64,000 bases of DNA from Streptomyces ficellus (GCF_009739905.1 NZ_CP034279.1:5828001-5892000), one strand, 5' to 3'. Numbered from the stretch's first letter, positions 25,097-34,269 are shown. The notes: generated by a model not told the origin, from the letters alone. Program-made: numbers and translations.

Positions 25097-25170
25097 CGCC
25101 CCGGGCTGAGGCGCGCCCGGCTGAGGCGCCGGCCGGTCGCCCGGGCTGAGGCGCCGGGCGGTCGCCCCGG

Positions 25171-25245
25171 CTGACGCGCCGGGCTGACGCCCCGGCTGAC
25201 GCGCCGGGCTGACGCCCCGGCTGACGCGCCGGGCTGACGCCCCGC
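25171..25245. repeat. 25-bp tandem repeat x3 with degenerate flanks
   Basis: Copies at 25171-25195, 25196-25220 and 25221-25245 (last base differs). Each joins a 13-bp CTGACGCGCCGGG and a 12-bp CTGACGCCCCGG. Degenerate GGCTGA-GCGCC units extend from about 25100 to 25300, filling the whole gap between the convergent SLOG and SLATT genes. There is no spacer structure. Confidence 0.85.
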
Positions 25246-25337
25246 CCGGTCGCCCCGGCTGACGCCTCGCCCGGCCGCCCGGGCTGAGGCGCCGGGCTTA
25301 CGCACCGACCGGCCCTCAGCCGCCCGGCGCCGCGGGG

Positions 25338-26270
25338 TCAGCGCCGGTGCTGGACCAGCCAGTCGGTGTGCTGGGGCGAGACGACGCGCTCGGTCTCGTA
25401 CACGGCCGCCGCCCACCGGTCCTCGCCGATCACCGTCTCCATGGCGGTGTGCATGGCCGCCAGGTCCTCCTCCACCAGGGAGTGCGCCGCTATCAGCGGC
25501 TGGTGGCGGCGGATCTCGCTCCAGGCGACGCACGCGGCCGCCGCGGCCGACAGCAGCCCGGCGAGCACGGCCGAGTCGCCGACCGAGAAGGTCCGCAACA
25601 CGCCCAGGAAGAGGGCGAGGACGGTGAGCACCGAGATGGTGGCGGACCACAGCGTGGTGGCCCGGCGCGACACCACCGTCTTCCTGTGGTACCAGTTGCG
25701 CTGCTCGATCAGCCGGTCCCTCACATACGTCTCCTTGCGTACCCGGAAGGGTTTGTCGCGGAGCATCCGCATGGCCGGGGTGATGAGTTCCGACCGGTCG
25801 TCGGCCGGAGCGGAGGCGCGCGGATCGGACCAGCCGACCTTCCGCAGTTCGCCCAGCCCCGCCTCCAGCCGGGACAGGAATTCCCCGTCCGGGTCGGGGA
25901 AGCCGGCGTCGAAGGGCGCGCCGTGCACCGCGTAGCGCCAGCACATCGACTTGATGAACTCGGCGGCGGAACGGTTCAGTTGCCAATGCGATTTCGCCCG
26001 GCGCCGGGAGGCGCGGTACGTGGCCAGGAGCACACCGGCGTACGCGAACGCGCTGAGTGCTCCGGCCAGTTGGAAGGTGTCCCCGACGCGCCAGCCGCCG
26101 GGCACCGCCGCGAGGCAGGCGCCCAGGACCAGCAGCCACAGCTGTAAGCGCGTGTCCTGCACCGCTTCCCGCTGCCGGGCGATGGCGATCTCGTCCGCCC
26201 GGTGGAACAGGGCGGGCAGGTCTGCGTTGCGGAACACCATGCTCTGGAGCGGGCCCTGAAACCCGGTCAT
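25338..26270 (-). CDS. SLATT-domain membrane protein (DUF4231-like)
   Basis: 310 aa with two pairs of membrane spans (residues about 43-85 and 206-250) and long helical soluble parts, including KSHWQLNRSAAEFIKSMCWRYA between the pairs. The arrangement fits the duplicated SLATT fold proposed as a pore-forming effector in nucleotide-signal conflict systems. ATG 26270 follows a GGGGG about six bases upstream; readings from 26363 add a non-conserved leader. It diverges from fxsA, sharing a 200-nt control region. Confidence 0.72.
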   Translation of the reverse strand: MTGFQGPLQSMVFRNADLPALFHRADEIAIARQREAVQDTRLQLWLLVLGACLAAVPGGWRVGDTFQLAGALSAFAYAGVLLATYRASRRRAKSHWQLNRSAAEFIKSMCWRYAVHGAPFDAGFPDPDGEFLSRLEAGLGELRKVGWSDPRASAPADDRSELITPAMRMLRDKPFRVRKETYVRDRLIEQRNWYHRKTVVSRRATTLWSATISVLTVLALFLGVLRTFSVGDSAVLAGLLSAAAAACVAWSEIRRHQPLIAAHSLVEEDLAAMHTAMETVIGEDRWAAAVYETERVVSPQHTDWLVQHRR

Positions 26271-26377
26271 GCGCACCCCCGTCTGCGGTTTTGTCTCACT
26301 CTTTTGGTGGAATAGCTCGTTCCGGGTAGGTCGGGGAATACTGGCGCAACGCTTTTGTTTCAACCCCTTGCGCTGAT

Positions 26378-26405
26378 TTGCCGTAGGTGGGCATGAGAGT
26401 AAAGT
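26378..26405 (+). promoter_or_regulatory. Putative promoter of the fxs operon
   Basis: TTGCCG (26378-26383), a 16-nt spacer and TAAAGT (26400-26405) fit a housekeeping sigma promoter. It would give a leader of about 60 nt before fxsA. Confidence 0.4.
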
Positions 26406-26470
26406 CGTGCCGCCGACACTGCAACGGTGCGGTTATCCCCAACCGACCCACTCCCCCTAGGACGGCCGTC

Positions 26471-26635
26471 GTGACCTTTCAGCCCGCAGTCACCTTCGCT
26501 GTCGCGAAGAAAAACCGTGTGCCACTCGCCGAGATCGACGTGCGAGGAGCGGCAGCCGCCAAGAAGCTCAGCCGGGTCCTGCCGTCCGTGAGTGACCGTA
26601 CCGAGCGCGTCACGACGTTCAACTCGGCGCTCTAA
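26471..26635 (+). CDS. fxsA: FxsA precursor peptide (FxSxx-COOH RiPP)
   Basis: 54-aa peptide ending T-F-N-S-A-L, which fits the FxSxx-COOH rule: Phe, any residue, Ser, two residues, C terminus. Related FxsB enzymes form a three-residue cyclophane between the Phe ring and the side chain two residues on, so the expected bridge is F50 to S52. The rest is a basic leader (AKKNRVPLAEIDVRG, AAAKKLSRVLPSVSD). GTG 26471 has AGGA about eight bases upstream; a start at 26387 would add an unlikely Arg/Cys/Pro stretch. The fxsB start is nine bases beyond the stop. Confidence 0.87.
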   Translation: MTFQPAVTFAVAKKNRVPLAEIDVRGAAAAKKLSRVLPSVSDRTERVTTFNSAL

Positions 26636-26644
26636 ACTGGCGGA

Positions 26645-28897
26645 ATGACTGGACCCCTGGTCCCATTCCGCGAGATCGTCCTGAAGGTCCACAGCAGGTG
26701 TGATCTTGCCTGTGACCACTGCTACATCTACGAACACGCTGATCAGAGCTGGCGTACCCGCCCCAAGACAATCTCTGACCAGGCCATCTCCTGGACAGCT
26801 CTGCGACTGGCCGAGCATGCCACGAAACATGCCCTGCCCTCCGTGTCAGTGATCCTGCACGGAGGGGAGCCTCTGCTGGCGGGGCCCGCGCGCCTCAGGC
26901 GCGTCTGCGAGGAGCTGACCACCGCCCTCGCCCCGGTCACCGCCCTGGACCTCCGGATCCACACCAACGGGCTCCAGCTCAGCCCCCGCCACCTCGACCT
27001 CTTCGACGAGTTCGGCGTCAAGGTGGGCATCTCCCTCGACGGCGACAGGACGGCCAACGACCGCCACCGCCGCTTCGCCGACGGCCGCAGCAGCCACCCC
27101 CTCGTACTGAAGGCGATCGGCCTCCTGCACCAGGAGCGCTACCGCCACCTCGACCTCGGCCTGCTCTGCACCATCGACGTGGCCAACGACCCCGTCGCCG
27201 TGTACGACGCACTCGTCGCGCTCGAACCGCCGCGCGTCGACTTCCTGCTGCCGCACGCCACGTGGGAAGAGCCCCCGCCGCGCCCCGACGGCTCGCCCAC
27301 CGCGTACGCCGAGTGGATCCTCGCCGTGTTCGACCGGTGGAACGACGGCGGGAGGCCCGTCCCGGTACGCCTCTTCGAGTCCGTCCTGTCCACCCTGAAC
27401 GGCGGCCCCAGCCTCACCGAGTCCCTCGGGCTGGCCCCCACCGACCTCGTGGTCGTCGAGACCGACGGCACCCTCGAACAGGTCGACTCCCTCAAGAGCG
27501 CCTACGAAGGCGCCGCCGCCACCGGGTTCGACGTCTACCACCACTCCCTCGACGACGTCGCCGCCCACCCCGGCGTCCGCGCCCGCCAGCTCGGCCTCGC
27601 CGGAGTCGGTGAGACCTGTCGCCGGTGCCCCGTCGTCCGCTCCTGCGGCGGCGGTCTCTACACCCACCGCTACCGGGCCGACAGCGAATTCGACAACCCG
27701 TCCGTCTACTGTGCCGACCTCGAAGCGCTCGTCCGGGGCATCGAGCACCGCACCGCCGCCGCCACCGCCGCGCCCGCCGTGACCGAACCCGGTGCCCTCG
27801 TCGCCGAGCAGCACGAACTGACCCGGGTGCTCCTCGCCGAACTGCACAGCGCACTCGACGGCCGCGGCGGCGAGCGGTGGACGGCCGCCTGGGAGCTGGC
27901 CGCGGCCGTCGAACGGACCTCCGACGGGCTGGACGAGGTGCTCGCCCACCCCTACACCCGCACCTGGCTCCTGGACTGCCTGGACGCCCTGCGCGAGGGG
28001 CGCGCCGGGGCGGCCGCCCTCGCGGGGGAGCTGTCGCGGTACGTGGCCGCCGCCGCCGTACGGGGCGGGGTCGACCTGCCGGTGCCCGTCGCCCCCCGGG
28101 GCGGCGTGCTGTACCTGCCCACCTTGGGCGAACTGCGCCTGGACGCGCCGGGCGGGGCCGAGGTGCGGGCCACCGGCGAGGGCTTCTCGGTGCGGACCGC
28201 CCAGGGCGCCGAACTGCGCGTCGAGCGGCTCGCGGAGGAGGGCGCCGGGTGGCGGCCGGTCCGCCGGGGGCCGGGCGGCGTCGCGCTGGACGACCTCGAC
28301 CCGTACCGGGACCGCTTCGGCGCGCCCGCCACCGGCAGGCTCACCCGGGCCGCGGCGACGGACTGGAGCGGCCGGCTGGAGGGGGCCTGGGCGCTGCTGC
28401 GGGACGCCGTGCCGGAGCAGGCCGGGGAGGCCGCCGCGTGCCTGACCACCCTCACGCCCCTGACCGGGGCGGAGCCTGCCGTGGGCCGGCACGGGTACGG
28501 GGCGCTGGGCCTGCCGGTGCGGGGCGACGAGCGGGAGCTGGCCGGGGCGCTGCTGCGCGGTTTCCGGCGGGCCAAGCTGCGGGCGCTGCTCGACGTCGCG
28601 GACCTCTACGCGCTGGACGGTGCCTGGAGTCATCCCTCGCCCTGGCGGGAGGAGCCGGTGCCGGTCTCCGCGCTGCTCGCCGAGGCGTTCGAGCGGGTCG
28701 GCCTCCCGTTCGATCTCGCCTCCGGTTGTGCGGCGGAGGGGGACATCCCTTCCGGCCATTCCGATCGGGCGGAAAGGGCTCTCGACCTGCTGGAAAGCGC
28801 CGCCGAACTTACCGTCTCGGGCAAACTGCTGGTCGCCGGCGTGCGCGAGGAGCTTTACCGATCAAGGAATCGGTCCGCCGTGCCAGTCCGTGGATGA
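26645..28897 (+). CDS. fxsB: FxsB radical SAM/SPASM maturase fused to a decayed HExxH domain
   Basis: Peptide cyclophane-forming enzyme, 750 aa. Residues C19, C23 and C26 form the CxxxCxxC cluster motif (SRCDLACDHCYIYE); HGGEPLLAGP follows as the SAM-binding stretch. A SPASM-type Cys cluster lies near 325-365 (GETCRRCPVVRSCGGGLY). The part after about 385 resembles the HExxH peptide beta-hydroxylase module linked to FxSxx systems: the KLRALLD and PSPWREEPVP segments are kept, but the metal motif reads R638-G-F-R-R642. That half is probably non-catalytic and may bind peptide. Confidence 0.9.
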   Translation: MTGPLVPFREIVLKVHSRCDLACDHCYIYEHADQSWRTRPKTISDQAISWTALRLAEHATKHALPSVSVILHGGEPLLAGPARLRRVCEELTTALAPVTALDLRIHTNGLQLSPRHLDLFDEFGVKVGISLDGDRTANDRHRRFADGRSSHPLVLKAIGLLHQERYRHLDLGLLCTIDVANDPVAVYDALVALEPPRVDFLLPHATWEEPPPRPDGSPTAYAEWILAVFDRWNDGGRPVPVRLFESVLSTLNGGPSLTESLGLAPTDLVVVETDGTLEQVDSLKSAYEGAAATGFDVYHHSLDDVAAHPGVRARQLGLAGVGETCRRCPVVRSCGGGLYTHRYRADSEFDNPSVYCADLEALVRGIEHRTAAATAAPAVTEPGALVAEQHELTRVLLAELHSALDGRGGERWTAAWELAAAVERTSDGLDEVLAHPYTRTWLLDCLDALREGRAGAAALAGELSRYVAAAAVRGGVDLPVPVAPRGGVLYLPTLGELRLDAPGGAEVRATGEGFSVRTAQGAELRVERLAEEGAGWRPVRRGPGGVALDDLDPYRDRFGAPATGRLTRAAATDWSGRLEGAWALLRDAVPEQAGEAAACLTTLTPLTGAEPAVGRHGYGALGLPVRGDERELAGALLRGFRRAKLRALLDVADLYALDGAWSHPSPWREEPVPVSALLAEAFERVGLPFDLASGCAAEGDIPSGHSDRAERALDLLESAAELTVSGKLLVAGVREELYRSRNRSAVPVRG

Positions 28898-29018
28898 CCG
28901 AAAAGCAGCGGTGAATGACTGAACGTCATGGGGGTGGAGCAAAGCCAGCTCCGGAATGATTAATCAGCTCGTATCCTTCTCATCCCGGATGCGAGTGATC
29001 ACCTAGGACGGGGGTCGT

Positions 29019-30353
29019 GTGCAGGCGTCATCGCAAGCGCGAGCGGCGGACCATCGGCCGTACTTCTTTCTGAGTTATGCGCACACGCCGAGGTACGGAG
29101 CCGGTGGCCCCGATCCCGACATGTGGGTCGAGCGGCTCTTCCGCGATCTGTGCGGCCACGTGATGGCCATGACGGATCTCCCCGCCGGAGCCCCGGCGGG
29201 CTTCATCGACCGGGAGATACGGTCCGGCGAAGGCTGGTCGGAACGGCTGGGGGAAGTCCTGGCCACCTGCCGGGTCTTCGTCCCCCTGTTCTCACCCCGC
29301 TACTTCGCCAGCGAGATGTGCGGCAAGGAGTGGTACGCCTTCGCCACCCGGGCCATCTACCACCACGCCAAACACAACAGACCCGCCGAGGCGATAGTCC
29401 CCGCCCTGTGGGTCCCCGTCCCGCCCGAACACCTCCCCGGCCCCGCCGAACGACTCCAGTTCAACCACCGCGACTTCGGCGACCGGTACGTCACCGACGG
29501 ACTCTACGGCCTCATCAAACTCCGCATATTCGCCGAGGAGTACGAACGGGCCGTCTACGAACTCGCCAAACGCATCGTCTCCGTCGCCGACACCGCGGCC
29601 ATCAGCCCCGCCAGGCCCGTCGACTACCGCTCCGTCCCCAGCGCCTTCGGCACCCCCGGCCGGGGCCCCCGGCCCCTCCACGTCACCGTCGCCGCCCCCA
29701 CCCGCCACGACCTGCCCGAGGGCCGCGACCCCGCGTACTACGGCGACATGCCGCAGGACTGGAACCCGTACCACCCCGACGCCGCCCGGCCGCTCGCCTA
29801 CGTCACCGAGGACCTCGTCCGCTCGCTCAACTACCAGGCGACCGTCTCCTCCTTCGACCACGACTCCGGCCCGCCCGACTCCAAACAGCCCCCCAGCCGC
29901 CCCGAGATCCTGCTCCTCGACCGCTGGGCCCTCAAGGACGACGCGTGCCGCGAACGGCTCGCCGCCTTCGACGCGGAACACCGCCCCTGGGTGAGCGTCG
30001 TCGTCCCCCGCAACCAGACCGACCACCAGAGCCGGGCGGCGGACGCCGAACTCCACCGGACGCTCGAAGAGACCATGCCCGTCAAGATGGGCCAGGGCCG
30101 CGCCGCCAGCCGCGCCGCCGCCAGAGGCGTACCGAGCATGGAGGCGTTCGGCCAGATCCTGCCCCAGGTGGTGGAGGCGGCCGCGCAGCAGTACCTGCGG
30201 CACGCCGCCGTCTACCCGCCCGCGGGCGGCCGGCACACCGAACGGCCCCGGCTGCGCGGCCCCATGGCGGGAGAACTGGGCACCACGCACTACACACCCG
30301 AGACCCACGAGATCGCGCCCGATGCGGAGGACCTGGATGACAGCCAGTCGTGA
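29019..30353 (+). CDS. fxsC: FxsC, TIR-like protein of the FxSxx-COOH system
   Basis: 444 aa. The N-terminal domain (about 13-190) is TIR-like: YFFLSYAHTP first strand, a VLATCRVFVPLFSPRYF strand-loop and a Glu in the MCGKEWYAF helix at the position of the catalytic Glu of TIR NADases. The C-terminal part (about 220-400) has a second Rossmann-like FxsC domain with a conserved LLLDRWALKD stretch. GTG 29019 follows a GGGGG; the gap to fxsB is 121 nt and holds a small hairpin (28936-28952) and the palindrome TGATTAATCA (28957-28966). Its end overlaps fxsT by 17 nt. Confidence 0.83.
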   Translation: MQASSQARAADHRPYFFLSYAHTPRYGAGGPDPDMWVERLFRDLCGHVMAMTDLPAGAPAGFIDREIRSGEGWSERLGEVLATCRVFVPLFSPRYFASEMCGKEWYAFATRAIYHHAKHNRPAEAIVPALWVPVPPEHLPGPAERLQFNHRDFGDRYVTDGLYGLIKLRIFAEEYERAVYELAKRIVSVADTAAISPARPVDYRSVPSAFGTPGRGPRPLHVTVAAPTRHDLPEGRDPAYYGDMPQDWNPYHPDAARPLAYVTEDLVRSLNYQATVSSFDHDSGPPDSKQPPSRPEILLLDRWALKDDACRERLAAFDAEHRPWVSVVVPRNQTDHQSRAADAELHRTLEETMPVKMGQGRAASRAAARGVPSMEAFGQILPQVVEAAAQQYLRHAAVYPPAGGRHTERPRLRGPMAGELGTTHYTPETHEIAPDAEDLDDSQS

Positions 30354-33300
30354 CGGACGCATCGTCACCTTCTACTCCTACAAGGGTGGTACGGGACGGA
30401 CGATGGCGCTGGCCAACACGGCCTGGATCCTCGCCGCGAACGGCAAGCGGGTCCTCGCCGTCGACTGGGACCTGGAGGCCCCCGGCCTGCACCGCTTCTT
30501 CCACCCCTTCCTCGACCCCTCCACCCTCGGCGCCACCACCGGCGTCATCGACCTGATCACCGAGTACGCCTGGGCCGCCACCAGCCCCGTCCAGCGCCCC
30601 GACGACTGGCACCGCGACTACGCGCGCATCCAGCCGCACGCCGTCTCCCTCGCCCCCGAGGCGCTCGGCTGGGAGTTCCCCGACGGCGGCACCCTCGACT
30701 TCGTCTCCGCCGGCAAACAGAACCGCGAGTACTCCGCCACCGTCTCCACCTTCGACTGGGACAACTTCTACGACCGGCTCGGCGGCGGCCACTTCTTCGA
30801 CGCCCTGCGCGACGACATGAAGGCCAACTACGACTACGTCCTCATCGACAGCCGCACCGGCCTCAGCGACATCGCCGACATCTGCACCGTCCACCTGCCC
30901 GACGCCCTCGTCGACTGCTTCACCCTCAGCGACCAGTCCATGGACGGCGCCGCCGCCGTCGCCCGGCAGATCGACGAGCGGTACGGCGGCCGCGGCATCC
31001 GGATCTTCCCCGTGCCCATGCGGATCGACGAGGGCGAGAAGGAGAAGGCCGACGCCGGCCGGGCCCTGGCCCGCCTGAAGTTCGACGGCTTCCCCACCGG
31101 CATGACCGGGGAGGAACTCGCCGCCTACTGGGGCGCCGTGGAGATCCCGTACCGGCCCTACTACGCCTACGAGGAGACCCTCGCCACCTTCGGCGACGAC
31201 GCCGGCATCGCCAACTCGCTGCTGTCCGCCTTCGAACGGCTCACCGCCGTCGTCACCGAGGGCGACGTCACCGCCATGCCGGCCGTCAACGAGGAGGTAC
31301 GGCTGCGGATCCGCGACGCCTTCACCCGCCGCCGCCCCGCCCTGCCCGCCGACCTGTTCCTCTCGTACGTCGCCGAGAACCGCATGTGGGCCGACTGGAT
31401 CGAATCCGTCCTCACCCGGGCCGGCTTCCGCGTCGTGCCCCGCGACGTCTCCGCCGACCCGGCGGCCGGCGGCAACGACGTGCTCCACGCCGCCGAGAAC
31501 GCCGCCCGCACCGTCGTCCTGCTCTCCAGCGCCTACCTCAAGTCCGCCCGCGCCGTGGAGGTCTGGGAACGCGCCGCCTCCGAGGACCCCGGCGGCGGCC
31601 GGCGCCACCTGCTGCCGCTGCGCGTCGGCGACGTCCGGCTCACCACCCCCTACATCGACCGCAACCCCGTCGACCTGTTCCGGCTCGACGAGGTGCACGC
31701 CACCGCGGCGCTGCTGCGCGCCCTGGACCGGCCGGTCAAACTCAACGAGGGCGTGCCGCCCGGCCCGCGGTTCCCCGGCACCGTCCCCAAGATCTGGAAC
31801 GCGCCACCCCGCAACCCCGGCTTCACCGGCCGGTCCGTCGTCCTGGAGCGGATGCGCGACCAGCTCGGCGGCGGGATGGCCGTCGTCCTGCCCCAGCCGC
31901 AGACCATCTACGGGCTCGGTGGCGTCGGCAAGACCCAGGTCGCCCTCGAATACGTCCACCGTTTCATGGCCGACTACGACCTGGTGTGGTGGATGTCCGC
32001 CGAGCAGCCCGACGACGTCATCGCCGGGCTCGCCGAACTGGCCGTCCGCATCGGCGCCCAGGGCGGCGACGACATGGCCGCCGCCTCCCAGGAGGCCATC
32101 GACCTGCTCCGGCGCGGCGTGCCCACCAACCGCTGGCTGCTGGTCTTCGACAACGCCGACGACCCCGACGCCCTGAAGCGGTTCTTCCCCACCGGCGGCC
32201 ACATCCTCGTCACTTCCAGGAACCAGACCTGGTCGCAGTACGGCGACGCGCTGCCCGTCGACGTCTTCCTCCGCGAGGAGTCCGTCGAGCACCTCCAGCG
32301 CCGCGCCAAGGGCCTCGGGCGCGAGGACGCCGACCAGGTCGCCGAAGCGGTCGGCGACCTGCCGCTCGCCGTCGAACAGGCCGCCGCCTGGATCGCCGAG
32401 ACCGCCACCCCCGTCGCCGCCTACCTGGAACAGCTCCAGGAAGCCGCCGCGCGCACCCTCGCGCTCAACCAGCCGGCCGGCTACCCCGAACCGGTCGCCG
32501 CGACCTGGAACGTCTCCATCGAACGGCTCAAGGAACGCTCACCGGCCGCCGTGCGGCTGCTCCAGCTGTGCGCCTTCTTCGCCCCCGAACCCATCCACGC
32601 CAACCTCCTCTACAGCAAGGAGATGATCGAGGCCCTCAAGCCCTACGACGCCTCCCTCCAGGAGAAGCTCGTCCTCGGCCGGGTGATCCGCGAGATCGGA
32701 CGGTTCGCGCTGGCCAAGGTCGACCAGGTGTCCAACTCCATCCAGGTCCACCGGCTCGTCCAGGCCGTCATCCGCGCCCAGCTCTCCGAGGAGGAGCAGC
32801 GGGAGGCCCGGCACGCCGTCCACCGGATCCTCGCCGGAGCCCGCCCGGACGACGACGAACCGATCGACAACCCCGAGACCTGGCCCCGGTTCGCCACCAT
32901 CTGGCCCCACCTCGGCACCTCCGAGGCCCGGCACTGCAAGGAGCCAGAGACGCGCCGGCTGCTCATCGACCGCGTCCGCTACCTCTGGAAGCGCGGCGAC
33001 TGGCAGACCGCCGGCGCGCTCGCCGAGGACCTGCGCGACGCCTGGCGCGAATCGCTCGGCAACGACGACCTCCAGTACCTCTACCTGCGCTTCCACCTCT
33101 CCAACATCCTTCGCTCCCAGGGCCGGTACGTGGAGGCCAGGGACCTGGACGAGGTCACCCTGGAGCGGCAGCGCGCCGTACTCGGCCGGTCCCACCCGCA
33201 CACCTACATGACCACCTCCAGCCTTGCCATGGACCTCGGCGCACTCGGCCAGTACGGCAGGGCCATGGAACTGGCCACCGAGGCGCACGAGGGGTTCAGC

Positions 33301-34269
33301 CAGATCTTCCACGACTCCCACCCGCGCACCCTGGCCGCCGCCAACAACCTGGCGCTCAACCTGCGCATGGTCGGCCAGTACTCCCGGGCCCGCGAGATCG
33401 ACCAGGAGGTCTTCGACCGGCGCACCGAAGTGCTCGGACCCGAGCACCCCTACACCCTCTCCTCGGCCACCTCCCTCGCCCGCGACCTGCGGGAGGTCGG
33501 ACGGTACGAGGACTCGGTGACGCTGCTCTCCCGCACGTACGACATCTACAAGGAGACCCTCGGCCGCGCCTTCCCCGGCACCCTCGCCGCAGGCAAGAGC
33601 CTCGCCGTCTCCCTGCGCCGGGCCGGCCGGGTGGACGACGCACGGCGGCTCACCACCGCCACCCGCAACCGGTACCGCGCCAAGTACACCTACGCCCACC
33701 CCGACTCGCTCGCCTGCGACCTCAACCTCGCGGCGGACCTCTTCGCGGCCGGCGAGCCGGTCGCCGCCCGCGACCTCGCGCAGGAGGTCGTCGACCAGTA
33801 CCGCGAAGTGCCCGGCGAGCGGCACCCCTACACCCTGGCCGCGCTCAACAACCTCGGCATCTACCAGTGGGGCTGCGGATCACCCGAGAGCGCCGAACAG
33901 ACCCTCCAGGCCGCCCTGCGGATGATGCGCGAGGTCCTCGGCGAACGGCACCCGCACGCCCTGTTCTGCACGGTCAACCTCGCCAACGCCAAGGCCGACC
34001 TCGGCGAACTGGACGAGACGCTGCGGATCGAACAGCGCACCGTGCGGGCGCTGCGCGAGACCCTCGGCGCCCACCACCCCGAAGTGCTGGGCGTCGCCTC
34101 CAACCTGGCGGTCACCTTGGGCGCCCTGGGCCGCAAGGACGAGGCGGCCCGGATGCGGACGGAGACCGGCGACGAACTCGCCCGGCAACTCGGCGACGAC
34201 CACGCCCTGACCCGGATGGCCCGCGACGAGCGCCGGGTCCACCGGGACCTGGAGCCGCTGGCTGTCTGA
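30337..34269 (+). CDS. fxsT: FxSxx-COOH system P-loop/TIR/NB-ARC/TPR protein
   Basis: Very large multidomain protein, 1310 aa. In order: a ParA/MinD-like P-loop domain (about 8-320; SYKGGTGRT, with DYVLIDSRTG as Walker B), a TIR domain (about 335-465; ADLFLSYVAENRMWADW), an NB-ARC STAND ATPase (about 480-800; YGLGGVGKTQ, LLVFDNADD) and a long TPR array (about 910-1298, repeats like LAANNLALNLRMVGQYSRAREI). This is the layout of a signal-sensing switch with repeat-based recognition. ATG 30337 has GGAGG seven bases upstream; the 17-nt overlap couples it to fxsC. Confidence 0.88.
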   Translation: MTASRDGRIVTFYSYKGGTGRTMALANTAWILAANGKRVLAVDWDLEAPGLHRFFHPFLDPSTLGATTGVIDLITEYAWAATSPVQRPDDWHRDYARIQPHAVSLAPEALGWEFPDGGTLDFVSAGKQNREYSATVSTFDWDNFYDRLGGGHFFDALRDDMKANYDYVLIDSRTGLSDIADICTVHLPDALVDCFTLSDQSMDGAAAVARQIDERYGGRGIRIFPVPMRIDEGEKEKADAGRALARLKFDGFPTGMTGEELAAYWGAVEIPYRPYYAYEETLATFGDDAGIANSLLSAFERLTAVVTEGDVTAMPAVNEEVRLRIRDAFTRRRPALPADLFLSYVAENRMWADWIESVLTRAGFRVVPRDVSADPAAGGNDVLHAAENAARTVVLLSSAYLKSARAVEVWERAASEDPGGGRRHLLPLRVGDVRLTTPYIDRNPVDLFRLDEVHATAALLRALDRPVKLNEGVPPGPRFPGTVPKIWNAPPRNPGFTGRSVVLERMRDQLGGGMAVVLPQPQTIYGLGGVGKTQVALEYVHRFMADYDLVWWMSAEQPDDVIAGLAELAVRIGAQGGDDMAAASQEAIDLLRRGVPTNRWLLVFDNADDPDALKRFFPTGGHILVTSRNQTWSQYGDALPVDVFLREESVEHLQRRAKGLGREDADQVAEAVGDLPLAVEQAAAWIAETATPVAAYLEQLQEAAARTLALNQPAGYPEPVAATWNVSIERLKERSPAAVRLLQLCAFFAPEPIHANLLYSKEMIEALKPYDASLQEKLVLGRVIREIGRFALAKVDQVSNSIQVHRLVQAVIRAQLSEEEQREARHAVHRILAGARPDDDEPIDNPETWPRFATIWPHLGTSEARHCKEPETRRLLIDRVRYLWKRGDWQTAGALAEDLRDAWRESLGNDDLQYLYLRFHLSNILRSQGRYVEARDLDEVTLERQRAVLGRSHPHTYMTTSSLAMDLGALGQYGRAMELATEAHEGFSQIFHDSHPRTLAAANNLALNLRMVGQYSRAREIDQEVFDRRTEVLGPEHPYTLSSATSLARDLREVGRYEDSVTLLSRTYDIYKETLGRAFPGTLAAGKSLAVSLRRAGRVDDARRLTTATRNRYRAKYTYAHPDSLACDLNLAADLFAAGEPVAARDLAQEVVDQYREVPGERHPYTLAALNNLGIYQWGCGSPESAEQTLQAALRMMREVLGERHPHALFCTVNLANAKADLGELDETLRIEQRTVRALRETLGAHHPEVLGVASNLAVTLGALGRKDEAARMRTETGDELARQLGDDHALTRMARDERRVHRDLEPLAV

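Noticed and set aside
25097..25337. CRISPR array
   Set aside because: The 25-bp units are directly adjacent without unique spacers, and no cas genes are present.
24946..26139. Long minus-strand frame spanning the tandem repeat and SLATT
   Set aside because: Its repeat-coded part is Arg/Gly/Ala noise; the real SLATT gene uses another frame and ends at 25338.
30082..32292. 736-codon minus-strand frame opposite fxsT
   Set aside because: Low-complexity Gly/Val/Asp-rich antisense of the P-loop and TIR regions.
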